Part shown: in pieces, positions 47,641 through 59,716 of the stretch
Position numbering within the stretch: position 1 is the first letter of the stretch
Layout of the letters: every line of letters begins with the position of its first letter
NCBI RefSeq assembly: GCF_905220365.1
Contig: NC_061136.1
Span: 6,737,702-6,801,701 of the forward strand
Origin: Vanessa cardui
Taxonomy: Eukaryota; Arthropoda; Insecta; Lepidoptera; Nymphalidae
DNA length: 64,000 bases
Direction of reading: 5' to 3'
The notes under the pieces: model-generated
Told to the model about the DNA's origin: nothing
Seen by the model: the letters and a program-made list of their open reading frames with translations, nothing else
Databases searched by the model: none
Position numbers and translations under genes: made by a program

Positions 47641-50600
47641 AGATCTTTCGCATAGCCAAGAATTGTCCCTATTCAATATATTTGTTACGTCACCGTAAAC
47701 TGACGATATAAGATGTGATTGAGATTGCACTATACAACATAATTCAGGCGTCAGAATAAGTTTTCCTTGGTGTAGTTGTGGATAGGTACCTTCACCAATC
47801 TTTAATAATGTATCAGAAAATTGACTATAATCCGGGTTATCTCCAGTTCTCACTCGCATGTTTATAGTCAAATGCACCGACTGTATATCACGCCACAAAT
47901 AAGAGCTTTTCAGGCAAGCCCTAACCTCATCAGCTCGGGTTCCCCGTGGTATTACCGGTAAGGTTTGTCGGAAATCACCACAAAATAAAACCGTGATACC
48001 GCCCATTGGTCGATCATTTTTTCTTATATCCCTTAAAGTTCTATCTACTGCTTCTACTGCTTTTCGATGGGCCATCGTACATTCATCCCATATGATTAAA
48101 TTACACTCGCGTAATACCTTAGCTTTGTCACTATTTCTTGAAATACTACAGGTTGGACTTTCCGTGCAATCTAAATCAATTGGTATTTTGAACATTGTGT
48201 GAGCCGTTTTACCTCCTGGTAGCAATGTTGCAGCTATCCCGGATGAAGCTACGGCAAGAGCTATTTTACGTTGATTTCGAACATAAGCCAATATTAATTT
48301 AGTCAAAAAGGTCTTTCCAGTTTCTCCAGGTGCATCTAAAAACCATATTGTTCCCAAATTATTTTGGACACTTCTGCACACGCGATCATAAACTGAACGT
48401 TGTTCTGCAGTCATTATTGGGATACCGTTTTCTAATGTTGTCAGCAGTTCCATTAAGTTGTAGCTAATCTCTGCGGAATATTCCCTATTAGTTACTTCTC
48501 CGACTGAGGTTGGTGTTGGCAAACCATATTCACATAGTGATTTACCGCCAACTGCTGTTAACTCATCCTGAAGGGCTAATAAGCACTGATTTATGGCAAG
48601 ATCACGGAAATTATCATTAGTTGTGCCTTCATCGTTGTTAGATATATTTCTAAGAAAGTCTTCTGAAAATTTGTTTTTATATTTTTCCCATAATTGTACA
48701 GCATCTGACAAATTACAAAATGTGAGTAATGTTACAAATAAATTACGTAACCGTCTTGGATTATCACTAACACAGGATTCTGCTAAAGCGTCATCCCAAT
48801 GCTGATCATTTTCTAGCAAATGACGCGCTTGGCAAGCTGCATGATAAGTGGGAAAAACAACATCGTCTACTTTTCTCAAATCTATAAATGAGGTTGGTCC
48901 TCGCACAGTATGTAATAATAATCGCAAATAGAAACACTCAGCGTTGTTAGGATGAACGGCGTATACTCTGCCAAGAACATGTTCTTTGAAAATACCTGAC
49001 TCACCATCTACAGGCCTGCCACGGCGTCTTCGATTAAAGACACCTCGTTGCTTATCGTAGGTATAATACGATGGAACTTCCTCATATAAAAGAGATTTTG
49101 CAAAATCATCAGTTTGGCAAAGTCGAAAGAATGCTAATAAAGTTGTTTGTCTAGGGTTCTCTAACCGTTCTGTGACATTTTCGGCGTTGAAATATATACG
49201 TTGACCACCTTCAAGATGAACATCCAGATGAGTCACAGGTGGAAATCTTTCATGAATGTTGAAACTTAAGATCCACCACACAGCTTCTGAAGAACTTATA
49301 TATCTGCCTGACTGATATCTTGTAACTTCATCATGTTCATTTCTCAAAGCAAATGTAGCTTGGTCACTGCCCTTATTAATGTACTTACAAATATATTTTA
49401 TTGACTCTACACTATTACACATTTCAACATTTATGTGAGCTTGAAATGCTCTGGACAACACAGGAGAATACGGAACGACCCACCTATTGTCTAAAATAAC
49501 CTGTTGTCCAGATACTCGCTTTTCAACAGTGAAACCACCAGTATCTCTTGAACGGCGACGATATAATGGGTATCCATCATGTCCTGTTACAGTTTCATCC
49601 ACTAAGGCTTTTGGATATCTTTTAGTGCAACGACCGTCTTGCATGCAAGGAGAATTTCCGTTAAATACACCACATGGACCATGTATCATATGAGATTTAA
49701 CAATGTCGTATAACTCAGGATCTGCAATCGGACTTGGAATTTCAGCACTGATTAAACTGTCTACATCATTAGGTCGAACCTTATCTTTTAACCAAACCAG
49801 GATATGTGCGTGGGGTAAGCCGCGTTTTTGCCATTCAACACTATACATGTAACATAATACTTCTCCAAAAATGTTATCTTTGGTAAGTAGATCTATCATT
49901 GATTTTAATTTTAAATGAAAAACTCTTGCGATGATATCATGACGGTCATGCGGTGCTTGACCCTCAAGAAGCTCCCGAGTGATTTCATCCCACTTAGGAT
50001 TGGTAGTTACAGTAATAAATAAGTCGGGACGTCCATATTTTCTCACGTAACAATAAGCATCTTGAGTACGTTCGTGCATGTAGCGTGGACCACCAGTAAA
50101 AGAAGAGGGCAAAATAACTAAACGGCCCATATTCACCGTATCATTATCTTGCTGCATGGCGTCGCGAAGGTGCACGTATTCTTCAGCGCGCAGCTGCCTT
50201 TGATTAGATTGTATGTAAACTAATCTTTCGGTTTCAATGTTTGCGTACATGTCTACAATAAACTGATTGAATAAGCCACGAAAACGTTGCAAGTATACAA
50301 ACCTATTCCGTCTTACTTGCAAGTGGTAACAGTAAAATTGAAGGCATGAAATCTTTTTATTATAAATAGGTGCGCCTGTACGCGGATCAGTTTGGTATAA
50401 AGCAAAATTATAACCATCTTCCCCTCGACAATATATCAAAGGATATTGCAAACTGTCGTAAGCTCTGTGGGTTTCGTAAATACGTTGCAAACGATTGTCT
50501 CTAGAACGGATAACGATATCACGCCTATCACATTCCTGGTCGACCAATACCAGAGCAACTTCATTCGTGGATGGAGCATTGTAACGCCCAGGGTGCTCCT

Positions 50601-51489
50601 GCGTTGGACGCCTATCGGCATTTATAACAATTTTATAATTGTTATCATGATCTCCAGGAAGAGCTTCTAATGCCGATTTAAAACTTAAACATACGTACGA
50701 ATTAACCTGATGCAACATGTTCTGAAGTTGTGAAATGAGTTCAGCATTTAAATTCGGGAAATATTGATTTCTTATATTCGACTGTTCGTCGTAGTCGGAT
50801 ACAAAATATATTTGAAGAAACTTAGGTTGGTCTTCAGGCAAAAGAGATCCTATCAAATGGTAAACTTGACCTTGTATCTTAAAAGTAGGCATGAAAGGAC
50901 CTTCGGAGATTTGTTGCGCACCAAAGGATGTCATCTGAAATGCACTATTATAGGTGCGAATGTTGTCTAAAAACTGTTTAGATTGCACATGTTCCCCCAA
51001 AAGTAGTGATTTCAAAGGTTCCGGTGAGTCTTCGAATGAAGGCAAATTTATTTTGCCTCCAGAACAACAGAAACCAGCCGACTCCTTACTCCACTTTGAA
51101 GCATTACAAAAAGAACATACCACGTTCATATCGCCTATTACAGAAGATGATTTGTAATCAATTGTGAGGTTATAAGCAAACCCACTTTTATATTTGTCGG
51201 ACCATGCCACCGTATTTCTAGGTTGGTCTTCTATGTATACATCTAAGTTATTAAGACTATGTCGAAATCTGTCTGCAGTAAGACGGGCCTCTCGCTGTTC
51301 GTCCGTTTCAAGAGACCGAATATTTTCGATTCTTAATCTTTCATTAGACAAACTTATTAATCGTTCTTGTCTCAAAGAATTGTAATGTTCGCGTACCGAC
51401 TCTAGTCGTTGTTCATGCTCATGTTCATCTTCGAGAGATCTAATAATATTGTGGTGCACCCTATCATTTGTCAAACGGTCTTCATATTG

Positions 51490-52080
51490 AGTAAAAGTTT
51501 CAGATTCTCGAGATAAAATATGACGTTCGCGGTCAGCTGTGAGACGCAATTCCCTCTCAGTGGAGGTTTCTGACTCGCGAGACAATATATGACGTTCGTG
51601 GTCAGCTGTGAGACGCAATTCCCTCTCAGTGAAGGTTTCTGACTCGCGAGACAATATATGACGTTCGCGGTCAGCTGTGAGACGCAATTCCCTCTCAGTG
51701 AAGGTTTCTGACTCGCGAGATAATGCATGCCGTTCGCGGTCAGCTGTGAGACGCAACTCTCAGTGAAGGTTTCTGACTCGCGAGATAATGCATGCCGTTC
51801 GCGGTCAGCTGTGAGACGTAATTCCCTTTCAGTAAATGTTTCAGACTCGCGAGATAAAGTTTGTCGTTCGCGGTCAGCTGTGAGACGCAATTCTCGCTGT
51901 GAAGCAGTTTCAGCTGCTCGGGATAACACATGTTGTTCTCGGTCAATGGTAAGCCTCAGCTCTCGTTGAGAAAAGCTTTGAGACGCCCGTGATGTAGCTC
52001 GTCTCTCTCTGTCAGCTGCTAATCGCATCTCTCTCTCTGAAGAGCTTTCATTGGCTCGAGAAGTTGAGGCACTAACTCTC
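51490..52080 (-). repeat. 69-bp tandem repeats within the Helitron coding region
   Basis: About nine units of 69 bp encode the 23-residue charged repeat RELRLTADRERHxLSRESET-FTE. Units nearest 51500-51800 are almost identical at DNA level ('gcggtcagctgtgagacgca' recurs), whereas those near 52000 have diverged. One unit lost 4 bp (near 51756), causing the frameshift. Confidence 0.92.
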
Positions 52081-52469
52081 ATAGAGTTTAACCGATGTGC
52101 TCTTTCCTCTGCCGATTCTTGAGAACGCGCATTTCTCATCCTCTTAGCATCTCTCGAATTTCGAGATAAAGATGGTCTTTTTTTAGGTGGCATTGTGTAT
52201 TTTCAATCGACAGTAACCAAAGCTACCTTACACTTACGAAACCTATTAATATTATATAATAACTAAATATGGTATATAATTAAACACTACTTACATATAT
52301 AGTAATAATTATATGATATACTTATATAGTAATAATTATTATTATATGATAATTACGAAAATAAACTATTAATATAATTAAACACTACCACAATAACTAA
52401 AATGCGTACCTACTACTACTTCACTTATAAAGAAATAAAATTTTAACTAATAATATGCTTAGACTAAAA

Positions 52470-53000
52470 GTCGCGCTGAAAAGCACGGTTGGGTCGGTGT
52501 GTATTGTCTGTACCTATCTGGGTAATGTTGTCGGCAGTGAGTCTGTCGACGGGATCGTGTAGGACGTGCTTAGGACGCCTACGGATCGGATAGGGTAACT
52601 ACAAGGGGCTATACTTGCTCGCCTCGGATATAAGGGGGTTCGAATGTTGCGACGCTTTGTCGAAATATCTAATAGAGAGGTCTTTGAATAGCTTAGCTAT
52701 TGACTCGACTTTAAAGTCTCTGTGGAGGTCAACGTTACGCATGTACCACGGACAGCCCGAGGCAATGCGTAAGAAGCGGTTTTGAATAGCCTGTAGTCTA
52801 GCTATGTTGTGAGGACTCGAGTGAGCTAACACCACGCTAGCGTATGATAGGATGGGTCGTATGCAAGTTTTGTAAATTGTTACCTTATTTCTAAGGGACA
52901 TTTTACTACGCTTGCATAGCAACGGAGAAACTCGCGCGCGGACCCGCCGCCTTTTTATACCTCCCGCGGCGTAGCGCGTCGAACGCGGCAACCGATACAC
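52470..53000 (-). mobile_element. Jockey-type LINE, 5'-truncated fragment
   Basis: The minus-strand frame includes 'PLLCKRSKMSLRNKVTIYK', 'CIRPILSYASVVLAHSS', 'QNRFLRIASGCPWYMRN' and 'YFDKASQHSNPLI', the conserved carboxyl end of Jockey reverse transcriptases, then 'RRRPKHVLHDPVDRLTAD' after a stop. It lies next to the Helitron's 5' side. Confidence 0.88.
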
Positions 53001-53358
53001 AAAAATAATCCTTATGGCATGATTCTGTATTCACGCGCGATGACTTATAGCGTATTTCATGTATAACTTTGGTGTTTCTACACCGATTTACATGATTCTT
53101 TTTTTTATTGAATAGGTAATAATGTGAACTTTTGTAATTAGGGATGAGTGAGAGTATTGTAAACGTAAGAGTAGACAAATATAGTCAGAAAGCGCCGAAT
53201 TACTAAGCTTCCGGAAGTTTCACGTGTTATTGTGAGTCAACTATGAAAGATAGACATATGCTGTCGAGGAATTTATTTTTATATAATAATTTAAGAACAT
53301 TTGTGTCGTACATGATTTCTATGTAGCTTTAACCATTAAGGCTGCACACGCGACGGAA

Positions 53359-53532
53359 GCTTAATAAATGGAGTAACTTCTCCCGTTTTCCCAATATTTC
53401 CCCTTCACTGCTCTACTCCTATTGATCGTAGCGTAATGAAAAGTATACTATAACCTGCCCAGGAGTAGGAAGAATAATTGTGCCAAATTTCGTTAAAATC
53501 CGTCGAGTAGTTTTTGTTTCTATAACGAATAT

Positions 53533-53569
<37 letters not shown>

Positions 53570-53705
53570 AATTTTACTGATTGCATTTTTGGCACCAGTA
53601 GCGATCCCTTATCATCCCTTGATAGTTTTTTTTTAAATAAATTTCATGTACAGAAATGGCCTCTCTACAGATTTATTACAAGTATAGACAAGTATAGATC
53701 AAACA
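53359..53705 (+). repeat. Lepidopteran interspersed repeat with (ACAG)n
   Basis: It reads 'ttaataaatggagtaacttc', 'cccaggagtaggaagaataa', 'gttaaaatccgtcgagtagt', an ACAG/ACAG run at 53532-53566, then 'gattgcatttttggcaccag' and 'cctctctacagatttattac'. I recognise it as a repeat common across Lepidoptera but cannot assign its class. Confidence 0.7.
53532..53566. repeat. (ACAG)n microsatellite
   Basis: About eight and a half tandem ACAG units inside the interspersed repeat. Confidence 0.95.
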
Positions 53706-54219
53706 GTATTTTTGCTCTTCTGCCTATATTTCAACAATAACAACACGGAAAATAGCCTGCGATACATTTTACAGAATAACTTAAAACGTCATTATCGTAA
53801 TATTATTATTATTTTTTGCATCTTAACGTTATATTTAAAATACAATACTTTAAAGCATTTAATTCAATTAATAGCATATCTTAACCCAACCACTTTTTAT
53901 TGTTGAAATCTAGTACTTTTTTGTATTCGACCTTTTGCACTAATAATAGAGTTGGTTTTCAATAAATTAAATTGTATCAATAGTAGATTAGCATTTTAAA
54001 CTATAATTTAATTAAAATTGTAAGCATTAATAAGCGATTCTAATATCGTAATTTCTTATAACGTAATTTTAAAATAGATATTAATAGTTGTTATGTAATA
54101 GCAAATTTTACAGAGAAAGTTTCATATTTTTTCATATTTTTTTATTATGTGTCTTTCAAATTGTGGTATAGTAAGTAACTACAAGTCTCATTATTGCAAA
54201 CATATAACAACAACAACAC

Positions 54220-54558
54220 AACTTAGATGGAGCATCGGCTAAATTCGCAAAACCGATCACATCCGAATTAAGTAAATATGCTATCTATATATACATATAT
54301 AGTATGCAAATTATCAATATTTATTTCTTATCTGAATATGATTTTTACACAGACGTAATAACTTGTTATATCATATGACCTAATATATTTGTCAATTTGA
54401 CACGTCGATTTACATGCACTTGCTTTCTCGGGTTGAACTGACGCGAGAATCTATAGCGACGAAAAGCGTCGAATGGCGCGATAGGGAGCTATTTCTATTG
54501 ATTGTATAAATCGGCAGTAATCGGTTTTTATCGAAATTGGCGATGCTACATCTAAGTT
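54220..54558. mobile_element. MITE with AACTTAGATGTAGCATCG ends
   Basis: Both ends carry an imperfect inverted repeat of about 38 bp starting AACTTAGATG(G/T)AGCATCG and running to an ACCGAT. It has no coding capacity. It is a longer relative of the element at 5724-5917. Target duplication is unclear. Confidence 0.6.
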
Positions 54559-55469
54559 TTTTCGTACTATACATTCATCATCAACATATTATAATAAACT
54601 TGGGGAAACGAGAAAACAATATATGTTGCTGTAACGTCATTAATGTTGGTATTTGTTAAAAATAGCATTAAATCGCATCCTAAAGTAAAGAACCCATTAA
54701 TAACATTACAATAACTATGAGAAAAAATTATACACATTTTTGAAACATATGTGAAGTATTTGCTTTTAGCGAAATATTGGTCGAACACACGATTTCGATT
54801 ATCGATTTATAAAATCAGCTGAACTATTATTACAATACAATACAATACAACATAGATATGTAATCATCTACATAAATGTTTTACACTTAGTTCATTAAAC
54901 TATATACTTCAGTTTTTACAGAATTGTTAATTGGATCAATTATGTTTGAACAGATTTTAGCCAATCACTAATACATATTTAAGTAAATATTTGAAGCACA
55001 CACATCAACGCATTCGAAATAGGTAGTATTATATGTGCTATATATAAAAACAAACACATAAAAAAAAACAGTTAAAAAAAAGTAAATGAAATCTGTATAA
55101 TTCTTTGAGCCATCATAAAACCCTACATTCATTCTTTGTTACATTATATCAGGCTTACAATTATATGCTTACAAAGTATAGTGCAATTATATTATATCTA
55201 TGTGAAGTTGGGCAACAATGGAATGACAGGCTACATAACTAACAAGGCCACGAGGAGACTATTAGGAGCAGATACCATCATCACTATGGCGTTTCATTTA
55301 ATCTTAAATTATCATTTTCCGTCATAACAAAATATTTACTATCAGAATCATCACACTATTTAAATTTTGCTAAAAAATGTACTATTTACATGAGATATAT
55401 GAAAAGCACATATTTTACCGCTAAACAGCAATAATTATTATCTTTGTGTTGCGGATTTAAAGGTGAGAG

Positions 55470-55592
55470 TAAGGGACATAACATCTTAGTTCTCAAGATT
55501 GGTGGCGCATTACAAAGTAAGGAATCGCTATTATTTCTTACAGTGCTAATGCCTAGGGGCGCTGGTGACCACTTAACATCAGGTGGCCTTTC
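55470..55592 (-). repeat. Nymphalid-type repeat, truncated
   Basis: The minus strand contains 'ggccacctgatgttaagtgg', 'tcaccagcgcc' and the 'aactaagatgttatgtccct' block of the family. The open frame over it is not a gene. Confidence 0.75.
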
Positions 55593-55719
55593 TAGCTATT
55601 ATATACAAATTATATATAAACAAATTACAGCCTTACAATTGCAATGTATAATTTTAGAGCTGTTTTACAATATAATTATGTCGAAATTATTGATTTCGCA
55701 ATTGCAATAATCGCTACAT

Positions 55720-57045
55720 CTATGGTTCCCTACTTTATGATGTAATTATAGATGGCTTAACACCGTAAAACGCCCTACCCTCTTCGCAAGTGCGAAAGTG
55801 GTTAAGAATATCGCTGAAAAACCCCCCACCCTCCGGGACCTGGGTACCTTTCTGTAGGTTTTCACTACATGAAAAATAGTAATATTTTCCAACTGAGGTG
55901 ACTACGCACTATCACTATATCGTGTAGTTTGTATCACGGATTTTTCATTTAAGCAGAAGAAGCCAGCCATCATGGCATCACGGTTGCATTAAGTAATTAA
56001 TAAGACAATCCTTTTTAACGTATTTACTGTTTTCAAAAATTGTCATGGATCATTTCGTCATAAAATTTAATGACTGCCAGACTTCGAAGCTTCGCTATGC
56101 TAATTATGAGACGTCTCAGGAAGTCAAGATATGCTTTTTTTATGTGGGGTACTCGCCTTATCCGACAATAAATCACAGCAGCGGCTTCTTCCTTCCATTC
56201 GTGTTCTCCTGAGCACTGTCTCCTCTGTCACGAAGAGAACTACAATTGGTTTTATGATAGGTAAGATAGCCGAAAAAGTCCCGATAGCGTGAATCAATAT
56301 CAGACATATTTCTCTAACAACTTTTAGTTGAAAACATTATTCATAAACCGTTTGAAATAACGTGTGCGTGCGATAAGACGTACCAGAACTTGACAGACGG
56401 AGCACAGTGTAAGAAATCGATTGGCACTTGGCTAAATCTATATACATATGTATGTACATAAAATAACAATTTATAAAAACATTATCATCTCCGTACGAAA
56501 ACGAGTCAGTACTTTACAGTGCTAAAATAAATATGTATAATCGAAGCGTAAATAATGCTTTTCCTATTATAATGGATGACTTAATGAAAACTTGGGAAAA
56601 TTAAAAAAAAGTTTGCTTATAAAAAATGTACACGTTACGACCGTACGTTCATGGCTCGCTGCGTGCAATTAATCTGACATTAAGCTTGTCTCGAGATTAT
56701 AATTTACAACGAAAATGTTAAGGAATCAAGTAGTATTGCAAATACGAATAATAGAATACGTAGTAGTACCTTTGACTTTACAAGTGCTAAAAAAATAATA
56801 ATGAAATATAGACTATCTAAGAAAAATTAAGTCTAAAGTGTTTAACATATACATAAAAAAAATTAAGTAGGCTGTATATATGTCAGTGTTGTTTTCATTA
56901 GCCTTTAAATATAAATATTTTTCTACCGGTATCTACCGGTAGTATCAACTTTCCTTCGGCAAAAATTTAAGAAATTGTTTCTTAAATTTTCGCCGATATG
57001 GTATTCCAGTTTTAAATTGCTACATTTTTTTTAAATACAATAATA
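55720..57045. other. Intergenic, no gene recognised
   Basis: Includes a slightly GC-richer stretch (55750-56250) without open exons that I can identify, and an 18-bp hairpin at 56957-56995. Confidence 0.45.
56957..56995. repeat. 18-bp hairpin
   Basis: Arms CGGCAAAAATTTAAGAAA and its complement (one mismatch) are separated by TTG, and 'taccggtatctaccggta' lies just upstream. Confidence 0.8.
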
Positions 57046-57049
57046 AACA

Positions 57050-57140
57050 TGAATCGATTGACAACCGGCGAACATATCGAACTACACACAAATAAAGATC
57101 AGGTGAGAACCTTCTTCTTTTTTAAAGTCAGCTGATAAAT
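57050..57140 (-). repeat. Fragment related to the insertion at 47508
   Basis: 'gtgagaaccttcttcttttt' followed by 'aaagtcagctgataaat' matches, with drift, the 'gagaacctcctcctttttt...gaagtcggttaaa' text of the nested insertion. Confidence 0.5.
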
Positions 57141-57629
57141 ACGATTTACATAGGTTAAAAGTTATACAATGTTGTTATAATATTATGACAATAACTTATA
57201 CCTTTTTTTTTATTTAAACGCGAAGGAATTCGATAAGACGAATTGTTTTCGGCCAAGAATATTTCGAAAATAAATTTCAACTTCTTATTTAGAAATTGTG
57301 AATAAAACTTTTTATGATTTCGATAGCATTTTATATGTACAATAAAATTTATTTTATTTATTCGATTGCTGTTTTAAATAAATTTAAGAATTGAAAAACC
57401 GACAAGAAATTATTATGCTACAGTCAATTGACATTTTTTCTTGAAAATCCACTTATTTATATAACAAATTAAAGTGGGTTTGTGGTATACAAACTGCAAA
57501 TAAACTTTTACTTTCGCCGATCGTTAAATTTGAATTTACGCAGTTGTATGAATGTAAACAAAGAAATTCGAAATAAGATTATTGCGAATAATACTAAAGC
57601 TACAATGATATAAGATGTTTCCAACTTAC

Positions 57630-57890
57630 CTTTAAATTTTAAAATTCTATTCACAACCAATTTTCATCACAAACACTAAATAAAAACCGAATTATTATTA
57701 TATTTTATTGTCTTATTGTATTTTTGGCCAGTGTTCGTTTTTTTATCTGTCACTAAAATTAAATTTGCATTCGAATTTCGATTTGCAAATCGCGCGCTGC
57801 TTCAGTTTCGCGGGCCGCGTCGCAGTGTGTGCGTTAGCTGCAAGTGGTAACCGTCGGATGATTGCAGTGGTTCTGACTGGCTCGTACTCT
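57630..57890 (-). promoter_or_regulatory. Candidate promoter and non-coding first exon
   Basis: A GC-rich island (57785-57890) stands out in very AT-rich surroundings. On the minus strand it is followed by a stretch ending in AAAG|GTAAGT at 57630, a consensus donor. No long frame is present, so it would be a leader exon. A downstream acceptor on that strand exists at 45503 and another at 32500 (the SLC46-like gene), but either link would need an intron of more than 12 kb. Confidence 0.3.
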
Positions 57891-58779
57891 TAACTATTTC
57901 GACAGGTCGCCATTTAGCGGATGTCCATATTGATGTTCGTGTCGTCCATCACTGCTTTTTGCATACGCAATGTTTTATTAGAATACTATGTGTTAGATTT
58001 TCAATGTACTAAGATTATATAGATATGTCTGGCTGGGTGGACATTATAATTTTATTGAAGCTTATATGACAACCTTGACAAACTAACTTTCATGTGCCAT
58101 GAATATTATGATGTTTAGGTTCAGGCGATAAAAGGTTAAATGAGGACAAACATACAAACTCGCTTTCACTTTTGCAATATACGAAAGGATATTATAGCTT
58201 ATTTAGTGGTCGAGAGTTCAAGTATATTTTGAATATTATGTATGATTCTATATATTCTCAATGCAAAAGTAAAAATCTGTTTGTAATGACGTCACCAAAC
58301 CATTGGATAGATTAAAATATATTTTCATAATAATGTTATGGCTATGACCTTGATTAATACAGCCAATATAGGCAGACACAGGACACAATTAAAGGAAAAA
58401 AATTTACTTGGACCGAACCGCGGGGAACAATGTTCTATATGTGTAAAAATAATTTTCTGTTTTTAATTTATATATTTTTTTACATACAAAAAATTCCTCT
58501 TTACAGTTTTGTTTGATGATTATACTGATATTGACTTTCAAAAACGTTTCCTTCCAAACAGTCAATGTTATGACAGCAACTAACCTGGATGATAACATTG
58601 GTTCTTAATAACAACAATTGTTTTTTAATACTATTAAATTTATTGAATATATTTACAGACAATTCAATACATAACCTTTTACGCGAAGAACCTTTGGCAG
58701 CAACAGACCGTGACATATTATTTAATAATATTCCATCACGAGGTTTTTTGTTTGTTCATTTATTGATTATCAAAACAAG

Positions 58780-58860
58780 CAGCCCCGTTAGTCTGGTGGC
58801 TATATTATGCGACGAAATCTGAACTCCTGGGTTCGAATACTGGGTTAACCCAAAAATGAG
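58780..58860 (+). mobile_element. tRNA-derived SINE fragment, second family
   Basis: 'gttagtctggtggctatatt' (A-box region) is followed by 'cctgggttcgaatactggg' (B box) and 'ttaacccaaaaatgagatg'. The head is tRNA-like but the cloverleaf is not complete, so it is not a tRNA gene. Confidence 0.55.
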
Positions 58861-59340
58861 ATGTTTGGACTTACTACAAAGATATTTTAATAGCTTAAAC
58901 AGACCGCAGTTTTGTTAAATAAAAAGAGAGAAAGCACATGAGACTGTTTGTCTTGTGACAGAAAGCTCTATGGTTTCTTTTAATCTAGTTTAGTTCAATG
59001 TAAGGAGAGAAAACTCGTTAACCCGGTCTTCTTCGTTCTAGAACGCTCGTTGTGATCTCATAATATAGGATTGTGCTGACAATTAACTGTGAAGTTTTAT
59101 TATTTGAATTACGTTACTCGTTTTAATCTTAAGTTATATAATTATACTCAAGTTGTCTTATTATAAGCGCGAAATTTGGTCGTTTAGTTGTATGAAACGC
59201 TTACTATCTTTAACTAATCGAACGATTATTATGTAATATTATCCAAGCATATTATTATGCTTGGATGCTCTTAGGTGAACTGAATAAAACTAGTCTATAA
59301 TAATTAATACAAAATAACATAAATTTAGCTGTAATATAAA

Positions 59341-59480
59341 CTGAGATAGTCCAGTGGCGAGAACGTGAAAACTTTAACACGAGGTCGCGGATTCGAATCC
59401 CATTAGCGAGCACTCAGTCTCGTGTTCCACTATGAAGAAAAACATCTTAAGGGCTGAAACTCCTTCTCATATCCACCAAA
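59341..59480 (+). mobile_element. tRNA-derived SINE head, diverged
   Basis: It begins 'gagatagtccagtggcgaga', with a B box 'gcggattcgaatcccat', followed by 'ctcgtgttcc' and 'gaaaaacatctta' that echo the Metulj-like body. The 3' part is lost. Confidence 0.6.
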
Positions 59481-59576
59481 ATGGCTATTTTTACAGGTTG
59501 TTACTTCCATATAAAATTTAAATATTCGATTTACTATAAAGGTAATAAAATAATACTAAAAATATAGTAATAAAAT

Positions 59577-59582
59577 TTTATT
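59577..59582 (-). terminator. Poly(A) signal of the ACE-like gene
   Basis: TTTATT on the plus strand is AATAAA on the minus strand, 135 bp beyond the stop codon at 59717. Confidence 0.4.
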
Positions 59583-59716
59583 GTATTATTTTTAAGAATT
59601 TCATCATTTATTTTCAATTTTCGCAATGATCTTATAGGTGGGAACGTTAATCGAATTAGATTAAATTTAAAAATTTACATAAGTATTTGTATAAATATTT
59701 ATCAATAATAGTCCAT

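Larger units (their letters stand above)
46920..52193 (-). pseudogene. Helitron Rep-helicase, two lesions
   Basis: Helitron transposases nick and copy DNA by rolling circle. The protein starts MPPKKRPSLSRNSRDAKRMR at 52193 with a charged head and about nine 23-residue repeats (RELRLTADRERHxLSRESET). A CxxC...CC zinc-finger-like block follows (about 51060-51120). The Rep domain has the HUH motif GLPHAHILVWL (near 49810) and the two-tyrosine motif KYICKY (near 49390). The PIF1-type helicase has Walker A PGETGKT (near 48330, Glu where most relatives have Gly), WDECTMAHR and, past the break, SVCYAMTINKAQGQTF and YVALSRV. Lesion one is a 4-bp deletion in a repeat unit near 51756. Lesion two is a short insertion at 47508-47640 that splits the helicase between ERSIF and LTPRNDQ. 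Otherwise the frame is open for over 4 kb, so inactivation is probably fairly recent. Confidence 0.93.
46739..52460 (-). mobile_element. Helitron transposon, nearly full length, inactivated
   Basis: The 3' end is at 46739-46742 (CTAG, followed on the minus strand by T), preceded by a GC-rich hairpin CGCGGACGAAGTCGCGGGC, the Helitron 3' signature. The coding region occupies 46920-52193. The 5' TC end was not pinpointed and is placed only roughly before the Jockey fragment at 52470. A second, decayed copy of the 3' motif lies about 60 bp inside (46800-46835). Confidence 0.85.

Noticed and set aside
51490..52080. CRISPR-like or satellite array
   Set aside because: The regular 69-bp units keep an open frame inside a Helitron protein; they are coding tandem repeats without spacers.
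58780..58860. tRNA gene
   Set aside because: A- and B-box-like segments exist but the stems do not pair; it fits a tRNA-derived SINE.
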